This document shows positions 36,986-46,809 of a stretch of 64,000 bases of DNA, piece by piece. Positions within the stretch are counted from its first letter, which is position 1. Each line of letters opens with the position of its first letter. The notes under the pieces are model-generated. The model was given only the letters and a program-made list of their open reading frames with translations, ran no database searches and was not told where the DNA came from. The translations under genes and the position numbers were made by a program. This DNA is from Dryocosmus kuriphilus. Taxonomy: Eukaryota; Arthropoda; Insecta; Hymenoptera; Cynipidae. Where the stretch lies: assembly GCA_038277395.1 (NCBI GenBank), contig CM076192.1, forward strand, positions 125,003,470-125,067,469, given 5' to 3'.

Positions 36986-37500
36986 TATATATATATATAT
37001 ATATTAGAAAATTTTTGGTGGTGCACTTGAGCGCATTTGAAACCGGTGCGAATATCGTCTTGTAACATGATTTCATTTAATTTAAAAAAAATTTATCTTG
37101 GGTCATCACTTTGAGAAGTAATATTTTGTTAATATCTGAATATTTTCAAATGTATCTGAAAACTTTTCTGTGGTGCATTTGAGCGCATTTGAAACATTTT
37201 TAAAGTAGTTTAGGACAGTTTCATTATCCTCATTATATGTGTAGATATAAACACCGTGTCACCCCCCCCCCCCCCCCAGATGTGCATGCAAAATCCGGTG
37301 TTGCATAGAATTAGGAATTTTCTTTGACGTGTGCATTTAAGCTCATTTGAAACTTAGTCTAAATGGCCGTTTTCGATCTTATTTTATGCAATTCTGAAAA
37401 ATTAAAGTTTGTGTTTGGTCACCACTTTGATGAGGGTTAATGTGTCGATATCTGACGCAATTATAAATATATTTTAAATTTTCTGGTGGTGCATTTAAAC
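36986..37500 (+). repeat. Satellite resumed after the Helitron, diverging
   Basis: The sequence picks up at ATTAGAAAATTTTTGGTGGT and continues through one more diverged unit (GAGAAGTAATATTTTG at about 37111, then a poly-C run at 37262-37277) before joining the inverted terminal block of the fold-back structure. Confidence 0.8.
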
Positions 37501-38270
37501 GCATTTGAATTCGAATAGACTTATGTCGAGATAATTAATTTTAATATCAACAGGAAGAATCTAACCCCTGCGTGGCAACAGCACCCCCACCATTTGCCAC
37601 AAATTATTATCTGGCACAATTTACTGGCGAAAAATATTTATTTAGTGGTGCATAAGAGCGCATTTGAAACTAAGAAAGTCGGTCATCGAGTTTTCTTAAA
37701 AATGTTATTATTGAAGAAAATTGCATCAGCTCCCCCCCCCCCCCCCCCCCCGTTTCATCGCTTGTAACTCTGTCATCGTTGGGGTGCAAAACTTTTTATT
37801 GGTGGCGCATTTGAGCGAACCTGGAGCATTTCAAAATGGCATAATTAAAAGTGTTATTTTTAAGGGGGAGGGGGAGGCAGCGTGTCACCAAGCCCCCTAC
37901 CGTAACCCCGCCAATAACTCCCTTGGTTTTGAGGCGTAACAAGTTTAATTGGTGCTGCATTTGGGTGCATTTGGATCGCATTTGAATCCATATGGGTACA
38001 TGTCGAATTTTATTGGTGGGGGGGGGGGGGGGGGGTCACTGACACGGACCTTTGAAATTGTTTAATTTTGTGGAAATTTCTCAACATTCTTTTGTCCATG
38101 AAAATCGTTGCATTGTTTTTGGATCCAATAAAAGTTTGTCCAAATTCTTGAAATCTCTTTGAATATATAAATAAAGCGTAGAAAATCTTAAAATATTTAA
38201 TACCGTTTCAAATTGATTAAAAAAAATGTTGAAAAAAATCGTTAATACATATTCTATATTTTTCTCGCAG

Positions 38271-38330
38271 TATCATTGTTATACGATCGTGCATATCGTT
38301 GGTACCAACATGGAGATATTGTCCCTATAC
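38271..38330 (+). CDS. Exon 3 of the secreted-protein gene (60 nt, phase 1-1)
   Basis: The acceptor is CTATATTTTTCTCGCAG and the donor is GTAAGT. The 60-nt exon is symmetric in phase 1 and reads, after the split Val codon, VSLLYDRAYRWYQHGDIVPI. It shares LLYDR and the bases TATACGATCGT with exon 2. The first 60 or so bases of the following intron match those after exon 2 (both contain AAGAATTCTGC at the same distance), and CTATATTTTTC precedes both. This supports tandem exon duplication. It is Tyr- and Trp-rich with no Cys. No stop codon or later exon was convincingly found, so the gene probably continues to the right of 38.3 kb or beyond the window. Confidence 0.5.
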
Positions 38331-38739
38331 GTAAGTAGAAAACTTACTGAAGTACAATTTAAAATAAACAAGAATTCTGCTTACACGCCTTGTTTTTTTC
38401 CTGTATATACCCACGTGGAAAAATTCTATAGAATTTAAGTAGAATGAATTCTATATAATCATGAAATGAGTTCTAAGCTGAATTCTATATAAGCCCGAGA
38501 CGAATTCTAGTCCAAATTCTATAAAATCACATATTTCTAGAAAAAATAGTGAAAATGACAAAGTTCCACAGGAACAACGAAAATTTCAAATATTTATTAT
38601 CTAAAAATAGCAAAAACTACGAATTTATGCACAAAAATAAAATCATGAGTGTCTGTAAAAAATAAAAAAATTTTGAATTCCTGTTATCTACAAATAACAA
38701 TCATTGCGAATTTACATTTAAAAAAAAATAAAAATCAGT

Positions 38740-40585
38740 TAAAATGGTAATAAAATTACACAAAGTAAATACTGGCTTATAAAATAAGTAATATTAATAA
38801 TTGATAGGGCTAATAAAAAGACACAAAAAAAAATACAAATACTACGAAGAAAATTGACGCAAATTCATATTAACGAATTCCAAGCTATCCAAAATCTAAA
38901 ATAACACGATTTTTAATTATCGAAAAACAAAAGTTCTGCATTATGCAAATAAAAAATTTTTAAATACCCGGAAATACAATTATTAATTTATTAATAATTT
39001 ATTTAAAATTTACTTGAAGTTACGCAAAATATATATTTGATTATAAAATAAATAATATTAATGAAAGAAATACAAATTAATAAAAAAGAAGATTATCGAA
39101 AATAGAGATTAACACATTATAAACTATCCAAAATTTGAACTACCAAGATTTTCAATTATCGAAAAAAGATTCTAAATTATACAAAGAAGAAATTAAAAAA
39201 TATTCAAAAAATGAATTTGTTAATTTATTTATAATTTATGTTAAAAGAAATTAAAATTAATATTAAAATTATTAATTACTAGACAAATCAAGATTGTTAC
39301 CATTAAGATTATTATTAAAGTTAATTTAAAATTAACAAAAATAAATATATAATTATAAAGTAAATAATATTAATAACTAACACTACTAGTATAAACGCAA
39401 AAAAAATACAAATTAGCAAAAAATAAATTTGTGGACAATATAAATCAACAAATTATAAACTATCCAAAATTTAAAATAAGAAGACTTTTAATTATCGAAA
39501 AATAAAAATTCTGAATTATACAAATTTCAAATCGGAAAATATCCAAAACTATGATAATCAATTTATTTATTTATAATTTACTTTAAAAGAATTAAAATCA
39601 CTATTAAAATTATTATAAATTTTCAAAAACTAAAATTTTTGAAATTAAAATTAACTTAAACTTACAATTAGTAACAGACAGGACTAATAAAAATGACAAA
39701 ATAATAAATACGAGTCAACAAAAGAGAAAGGTTCTCGAAAACACAAATTAGCGAATTATAAGCTATCCGAAATATAAAATAAAAAGATTTTGAATGTTTG
39801 AAAAAATAAAAATTCTGATTTATGCAAATTTAAAATTGAAAAATATCCAAAATTAGAATGATCAATTTATTCACTTATATGTAATTTATTTAAAAAGAAT
39901 TAAGATTACTATTAAAACTAAAAAACAAGTAATCCTCTACTGGAAGCTGACAAGTTTCAAAGAATTAAAAATACGATTAGGTTTGGACAATACAAAAAGA
40001 AAAAAAATTTTTTTATTTTTTTCTAAAAAAAATTTGAAAAAGCAAAAAAACGAAAAAAAAAATACCAAAAATGGAGGAAAGAATGAGAAGGCAACCATTC
40101 AAAAACCCTTCCTTCTCTTTCCTCTTTCGTCCCCTTTTTTTATTTAACCTTTAATTTTCTTATTCTAACAAAACTATTAAAAAAAAAAAACAAAGAACGT
40201 CAAGGTTTCGGTATAACCCTAACCCCCTTATCGAGGCAACTTAACCTAAAAAAATAGTTCGAAAATTAGAAACCAAGAGGGAATGAATGTATGACCCCAT
40301 GGAAGCCTAACCTGAAACTAAAATTATTATAATTCAAAATAGCTGCAATTTATGAGTGATAAACATTTAATCAAAAAATAAATAATATTAATGATTGGTA
40401 GGACTAATAAAAATCGCAAAAAAATAAAAACAAATTAACAAAAGAGAAAAGATTGTCGAAAATAAAAATTAACGAATTGAAAGCTATCCGAAATTTAAAA
40501 TAAGAAGATTTTTAATTATCGAAAAATAAAAATTCTGAATTATACAAATTTCAAATCGGAAAATATCCAAAAATAAGATAATCAA
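38740..40585. repeat. AT-rich satellite related to the 4.6-7.0 kb block
   Basis: Units containing AATTATCGAAAAATAAAAATTC, CAATTTATTTATTTATAATTT and GGACTAATAAAAA recur every 300-370 bp. The family resumes at 45290-45960 after non-LTR copy B, so that element inserted into the satellite. 39980-40330 is a different patch with poly-A and poly-T runs. Confidence 0.6.
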
Positions 40586-40844
40586 TTGTCAGTATGGACT
40601 TTTTGAAGTGCGATCGTTTTTGGATAAGTAGAGGGGGAGAGTGCAGTGAGTAAGTTGAAAGTTTAGCGTGGGTGAAGGAAGTACAAGAAAAAGTGTGAAA
40701 GTGGGCCAAAAAAGTAAAAAGTGAATAAGTGGTGAGTTTGAGGTTAGTTTGTAAGTTAGCGTGGAGTTGAGCAAAAGTGTGGAAAGGTCAAGGAAGGGTG
40801 GAAAAGGGTAGAAGGGCGGACACAGAGAGGTAAGGAAGAGGAGC

Positions 40845-41650
40845 ATGTCGTTATTACGAAGTCCGGTGGACAGAGGGCAGCGGAATGGTGAAAGTAGCTC
40901 TGACTCGCGCGTAGCGAATGAAAGCCGGAATAGAGGGAATATAAGAGGCGTGATTGGTGAGAGCAGGGACGTCAGAGGTGGCGAACATGAATTCGTGAAG
41001 GCCAGCGGACAGGAAAAGGAAGTGGAGGAAGACGAACGTGGAGAGAGAAGAGAGAGGCAGGGCGAGCAACATGGGGTCGACGACTTTATTAGAGAAACGT
41101 AAACAAGGGGGAAGCTCTACCGGAAGCGAGATGTATATATCGGAGCTGGATAAAAGGGGGAAAAAAGAGGAGAAAGAAAAAGAGACCAAAAAATCCAAAT
41201 TGAAGAAAAAGACACCAGAAAGGGAGAGATGAGGAGGGAGATATTTTTCATAAAATAGAAGCCTTCATTAATATTTTCAAAGAGCAGACGTATGAAAAGC
41301 TCGAAGGAATGCAGAGAAAGGGGGAAGAAGTTATTAGGGAGGAGTTTAGGAAGGTGAGAGAGAAGTGGGAAGATGGGGATGAACGTTAAAAAATTGAAAA
41401 ATAAAAGGTATGGAGTAAATTTGAGAGTATAGAAGAGAGGCAGAGAGAGCCCGAGAGAGATAGGAAGAGGGAAATGGTACAAATAGGGGAGAGGGGGAGA
41501 AAAATAGAGGTGAGGAATTAGAATATGAGGAAGAAAGGAGGGAGTAGTGAGCAATTGAAGGAGGATGATGACAGGTTAAGAAGGAGATTGATGCAAGTGG
41601 AAAGGAGGATGGAGGACGGAGAAGGGGCAAAGAGAAAAATAAACATAATA
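40845..41650 (+). pseudogene. Non-LTR copy B, ORF1 remnant
   Basis: The frame at 40845-41102 starts MSLLRSPVDRGQRNGESSSD and is Arg/Glu/Ser-rich. 41038-41232 continues TTLLEKRKQGGSSTG and KKEEKEKETKKSKLKKK, and 41240-41650 continues in broken frames with coiled-coil composition. It corresponds in position and character to ORF1 of copy A. Confidence 0.6.
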
Positions 41651-42122
41651 ATCAGCACAAGTAAGGGTGGACGAGGTAAAAAGAATAGGAAGGAGGGATA
41701 GGACGCAATGTTTGCTGTTAGTAAAACTTAGGAGTCAGAAGGAAAAATATGAAGCGATTGAGAAAAAAAAGGCGCTGAAAGGAAGAAGGGAGAGAATAGA
41801 AGAAAATATGACGTGGGTGGAGAGGAAGAGAAAATGGACGATAGACACAAGGCATGGGCAGAGAGGAATAAAGGAGAAAGGGTAAGGTTTGGAAAAGGTA
41901 CGATATGGGTAATTGGAGATGAGTGAATATGGGACGAGGAAGTAGAAGACCTGAGGGAACGTAGAAAAGGGGCAGAGAAGGGAAGGAGAAGCGGTGAAAA
42001 TGGTAAAGACACAGAAACGGCGGGGGGGGGGGGGGCATATTCGAAGAAAAGAGAATTGAATGGAGGGAATAAAGTAGAGATAGATAAAAAGGAAGAACTG
42101 AAGGTGGCGTCTTTGATTTAGC

Positions 42123-42900
42123 AGGATTAAAGAGCAAGGATACAGGATTCTGGAAGGAGTGCAAACATGGAATGTGATAATGATGAGTGAAACATGGACA
42201 GAGAAGAAGGCCTGGAAGGGCCTGAAAAGATGGTTGCCGAGAGCTTATGTATGGGAGATGCAAGGAGCAAGAAAGGAGAATGTAAAAGGAAGAGGTATAG
42301 GTGACATGTTGTGTCAGCGTTAAGAAAGGAGTTGGTGGTACAAAAGGTAGAACGTAAGAATACGGCAGAAAAGGAGGGAATAATAGTGAGAAGAATAAAA
42401 GTGGGGAAAGTAAAAGTGAACATTGTATGTACTTATAGGAGAAGAGGGGAAGAAGTGTGAAATGCAATAGAGAGGTGGAGAGGACAAAAAGAGGAGGATT
42501 TGGTGTTAATAGGAGGGGATCCTAATGCGTGGACTGGAGAACAAGCAGGAGAAAGGTGGGACGAAGAAAAAGAGTTTTAGATGAGAAAATCAAAGCACAC
42601 GGAAACGGACAGAGAGAGAAGAAAGCTATTAGAACTGTTGGGAGAGGCCGGGTGATTCATCTGTAATGGCATTGCAAGGGGCGATGAAGAGAGAAAGGTA
42701 ACTTTTGCAGGTAAAGCAGACACAGTAATTAATTACATTCTAGCAGAAGAAAGAATCAGGAAGTTAATGGTGAGAATGGAAGTGGGTGATGTGATAGGGT
42801 CTGAGCACTTCCCAGTGATAGCGACATAGAGAGGTAGAAGCCTAAAGCGCGGAAAAGGGAACACGCGAGAAGGTGGAGAGATAAAATTAAAAATGGGAAA
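42123..42900 (+). pseudogene. Non-LTR copy B, endonuclease remnant
   Basis: Plus-strand pieces match copy A. TWNVIMMSETWTEKKAW is read near 42167-42220. The vYRR-equivalent CTYRRRGEE lies near 42428. A GGDPNAWTGEQAGE block lies near 42517, followed by VINYILAEERI near 42727-42760 and GSEHFPV near 42800. Stops and frame changes occur between all blocks, and no frame longer than 60 codons survives on this strand here. Confidence 0.65.
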
Positions 42901-43060
42901 ATGGGAGGAAGATAAGTTAAGGGAATTTACACAAAAAATGGAAAATAAGAATCTGGGAGGAATGGAAGAGGAAGGGATAGATAAGATCATAGAAAATATT
43001 AAAGACGTGATTGTCAATGTAAGGGATGAGGTGAGGCCGAGAAAAGAAGAATAGAAATGT

Positions 43061-44519
43061 ATGAGAGGATGGTGGGATGTGGAGTGCAGAGAGAGCAAAC
43101 TAAAGAGTATAAAATGTATTAGAAAATGGAGGAGAGGGGAAATAAAGGAAGAAGAATACAACAAGAGGAAAAAAGAACATGAAAAAATGTTAAGCAAGCG
43201 GAAGAAAATTGAGAAAGAAAGGTACGTGGAAGAGTTAGAGAAAGCGGTGAAGGAAGGGAGAGAATGGGAAGTTGTTATTAGGGAAGGAGGAAGAGAGAGG
43301 GGCGTAAGCGAGGAAATAAAGGTGACAGGGTGGACAGAATACTTTAAGGAATTGCTAGTAGGTGTGGGAAATAGGGTGCGGGGTGAAGGGAGGAAGGTAT
43401 TTGCAGAGGATGTGGACAGAGGAAACTTGACTAGTAGGGAGGAGATAAATGGAGCAATCGCAAGATTGAAAGGAAACAAGGCAACAGGAGAGGGTGACGT
43501 CGAGAACGAAGCACTGATATATGGTGGGTAAAGGATGAGGGAAGATATGTGGAGGATATGTAATAAAGTATGCAAAGGAAAAGAATACCCAGAAAAATGG
43601 CGGACAGGATTGGCAGTATTTGTGATTAAGAAAGGAGAGGAAAAGAATGTACAAGAATATAGAGGGGTTACATTCATGTCAGTGGGTTACAACGTTTACG
43701 CCAAAGTGCTTAGGAAAAGGCAGGGCAAAGAAAGGGGAAGCATACTGCACAACCTAACAGTCTGTAGAAAAGGTATGGGGACAACAGACAAGATTTATGT
43801 GCTTATCTATCTCATGAGCAAGAACTTAACTCGGAAGAAAGGAAAACTGGTCGCACTTTTTGTAGTTTTGAAAGCGGTGTTTGACTCGATCAACATGAGG
43901 TTACTATCGAAGGCCTTAAAAGAGAGAGGAATAGAAGAGTATCTAGTAGAAGGGATAAAAGAGATAATTATAGAAACTAGGATGAATGTAAGAATAGGAA
44001 GAAAGAGAGGGGAGGAGTTTTGAACGGGAAGGGGTGTAAGGCAGGGTTGTCCATTAAGCCCATTACTACTCAGTATGCTACTAGCAGATTTAGAGAAGAA
44101 GTTGGCAAGGAAAGGAAAAGGGCTAACGAAGTTGGAAAATGGCAATCTATATTCGCTAGCATACGCGGACGATGCATTATTAATAGCAGTTGATGAAAGA
44201 GGGATGAGTTTGATGAGGAGAATATTTGAAGAATATGTGAGAGAGAAAGAATTAGTTGAATGTGAAGAAAACTAAGATGATGTCCTTTATAAAAAGAAGG
44301 TGTAGGATAGAGTATGATTGGAAGATGAATGGTAAAGTAGTAGAATTGGGAGAAGGATTTTGCTACCTTGGGTACTGTTTCGAAACTAGGGGAAGAAATG
44401 AGCTGCAGGTAAGAGAAAGATTGGAGTGTGGAAGTAAGGAAATGGGCCAAGTGTGGGGCATACGGAAGAGAGATTCAATGATGATTGGAGAATCAGAGTA
44501 TGGATGTTTGATGTTTTAG
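43061..44519 (+). pseudogene. Non-LTR copy B, linker and reverse transcriptase
   Basis: 43061-43531 reads MRGWWDVECRESKLKSIKCI, then KVTGWTEYFKELLVG and INGAIARLKGNKATGEGDV. 43535-44023 reads NVQEYRGVTFMSVGYNVYAK, GMGTTDKIYVLIYL and LVALFVVLKAVFDSINMRLL, where the motif A Asp of FVDLKAAFD is replaced by Val. 44075-44275 reads LYSLAYADDALLIAVDERGM with motif C YADD intact. Copy A shows the reverse pattern: motif A intact, motif C lost. The frames are split by stops at 43532 and 44024 and a shift near 44260. Confidence 0.85.
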
Positions 44520-44670
44520 TGTAATCAGTGGTGAGTTATGGAATGGAAGTTTGGGGATCGAAGGAATATAAGAGAGTGGACGGCATTCATGAAAGACTTT
44601 GAGATGGGCCATGGGAGTGGGATGGGGCTGCGAAGGTTATATGTTGTGGAAGGAGATAGTCTGAGAAAAA

Positions 44671-45250
44671 ATGATAGTAAGACAGCTAAAAAGGGCTTCG
44701 AATTTTGAAGAAAAACTAAGAAGGGGAAAAGGAATTAAGATCGCACAAGCGTGTGCAAGGGAGATAGAAGAAAATGATAGAAGGGGGAACATGGGTAGGT
44801 CGACATGGGAGGAAGAAACGTACACAAGGAGGAGAGGATGGATTATGAATGGAGAGAATAGAGATTGGCAAGGAATAGAGAACGATATTCTGGCGAGACA
44901 AGGGCAGGAAACTGGGCAAAAATTGTGAACTCAAGGTATAAAGTTTGGTACAAGATGGTAAAGTGGGAAGGAGAGCCAGAGTATTTGAAGAAGTTATGAA
45001 AGGAGAGTAAATGAAAAAGAATGATGAGATTTATAATGGGAAAGCGAGTAAGAGAGAGTAGACACTAGATGAACGAGGAGGAGAATCGATGTAGAATACG
45101 TTTTTATGAGCAAAAATCGTGAGTGCATGTGTTGGAAAAGTGTGCAAGTGATGAAAAGGAAGGGAGAAGTGTGGAGGGGAGAGTGAAAGAGATTCTGAAT
45201 GGGAATGGACACCGGAAGGGAGGATGAAGAAGTTGGAAAGGTTAAGAGAA
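44671..45250 (+). pseudogene. Non-LTR copy B, C-terminal region
   Basis: 44671-44928 reads RRGWIMNGENRDWQGIENDI then LARQGQETG, matching copy A. A degraded Cys/His region follows near 45080-45150 (NEEENRC and a shifted HVLEKC). It is not functional. Confidence 0.65.
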
Positions 45251-45289
45251 AGAAAAGGTCTCATTATGTAAGTAAAAGTATAAAGTAGA

Positions 45290-45960
45290 AAAAATTATAA
45301 TTATTATAATTAAATTGACTTAAAGTTACAAATAGTAAATACCTATTTAATCATAAAATAAATGATATTAATAATTGATAGGACTACTAAAAACCGCAAA
45401 AAATAAATGCAAATTAACAAAATAGAAAAAAATGTCGAAAATACAAATGAAGGGATCACAAACTACATTTAAAAATCCCCGAAACTAAAATGATCAATTT
45501 AACTATTTATTTATAATTGATTTGAAGCAATAAAATTACTATTAAAATTTAAAAAATTTAAAAATAATTATTATTATATTTGAAATTAATTTAAAGTTAC
45601 GAATGATAAATATTTAATCATAAAATAAATAATGCTAATTATGGATAGGAATAAAAAGTGACAAAAAAATTAGTACAAATTAACAATTGCCAAATTTAAA
45701 TGAAATAGGTTTTTATTATCTAAAAATAAAAGTGATGAATTATACAAATAAAAAATAAAAAAAATATCCGAAAATAAAGTGAAAGATATATTAGTTTGTT
45801 TATAATTTATTTGAAGGAAATTAAAATAGTCATTAAAATTATTAAAGCTTAATAAAATTAAAATTGCCATTAAAATTACTAAAGCGTAAGAAATTAAGGT
45901 TAATTATAAAATACGTAATACTAAAAATTGATTGGGTAAATAAAATATGACAAAATGACG
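45290..45960. repeat. AT-rich satellite, right part
   Basis: Continuation of the 38.74-40.58 kb family after the retroelement: ATAAAATAAATGATATTAAT, GGACTACTAAAAACCGCAAA and CAATTTAACTATTTATTTAT motifs recur. Confidence 0.55.
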
Positions 45961-46809
45961 GAATGGCTCGGATTCATTCAGATTGAAAACTCGATTTGGG
46001 TCAATTAGGAATGTACATTTAGAAAAAAAAAAAGAAAAACCACGATTTTCTACAAAAAATAACAAAAATCTCGAATTCCTAAGAAAATAACAAAAATTCC
46101 AAATTTTTATTAAAAATAACGAAAATTACGACTTTCTGTGAAAAAATAACGAAACTAACCAATTTCTAGAAAAAATAACGAAATTTGCCACTTTTAATTT
46201 TCTCAAAAATGAAAGTTCTAGTTTTGTAATTCTTTTCAGAAATGGAGTTATTAAGCTTCTTCATTCGATCTTTCTTCAGTCACAAGATGGTGGAACATAA
46301 ACGTCTCTGATTCTATTCTTTAAAACAGTCATAAACATATCAAATTTTTTTTTTTCTTTTCTGTTGTAAGTTTTTTCTAATTATCTTTAGAAAAGAAGAT
46401 TTATTGAACTCGTTCAATCTTTCGATCTTGTTTTAATCACAAGATGGTGGGACATTACTTCTCCGATTCCAACCATTAAAACGACATAGAAGAAACTAGG
46501 ACTAGATATTCTTAAAGGATTGTATAGAATTCAGACCAGAATTCATTGCAGAATTGTATAGAAATTGGACTAGAATTCGTGTCAGGATCGCATAGAATTG
46601 GACTAGAAATAATGGTAGGGTTGTATAGAATTTGGGCTGAAAAGAATGGCAGGGTTGTATAGAATTGAGCTAGAATTTTGGTCAGGAATTTATAGAATTT
46701 GGACCAGAATTCATATCAGGATTCTATAGAATTTGAACTAGAATACATGTCAGAATCATATAGAATCCACTCTACTGAAATTCTATATAATTTTTCCACC
46801 TTGTTGGAG

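Larger units (their letters stand above)
24515..38060. repeat. Large fold-back structure with inverted ends (13.5 kb)
   Basis: The left end (24515-25080) matches the right end (37500-38055) in reverse complement. Shared landmarks are GGGACATGTACCCATATGG against its inverse near 37990, AACCAAGGGAGTTATAGGCG, and CTGATGCAACTTTCTTC. The left arm continues inverted to a turn at about 26044-26087, marked by CGATTGGACTTCC (26031-26043) and its exact complement (26088-26100). The right arm is greatly enlarged by tandem copies and the Helitron. The core motif CATTTGAGCGCATTTGAA runs through both arms. Long poly-C and poly-G runs occur in both ends. Confidence 0.7.
40590..45285 (+). mobile_element. Non-LTR retrotransposon, copy B (plus strand)
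   Basis: Same family as copy A at 16.93-21.64 kb, in the opposite orientation. It is about 4.7 kb, purine-rich on the coding strand, and embedded in AT-rich satellite on both sides. Domain order is ORF1, endonuclease, linker, reverse transcriptase, C-terminal motif. It has many frameshifts and stops. The 3' end is near AAGGTCTCATTATGTAAGTA followed by an A/T-rich tail. Confidence 0.8.
38413..46803. repeat. Fold-back structure with minisatellite ends
   Basis: The left end GTGGAAAAATTCTATAGAAT and the right end ATTCTATATAATTTTTCCAC are inverted copies. Each is followed inward by a minisatellite of TATAGAATT...GGACTAGAATTC units (38430-38535; 46500-46790), again inverted. Next inward come CTACAAAAAATAACAAAAAT-type repeats (38560-38720; 46050-46200) and AT-rich satellite. 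The centre is occupied by non-LTR copy B. The right side also holds a 150-bp direct duplication with CACAAGATGGTGG (46240-46490). Confidence 0.55.

Noticed and set aside
46240..46310. Possible terminal exon of the secreted-protein gene (acceptor TCTTTTCAG, phase-compatible frame reaching TGA)
   Set aside because: It lies inside a fold-back repeat, has a diverged duplicate 150 bp away in which the frame is broken, and its Phe-rich translation does not resemble exons 2 or 3.
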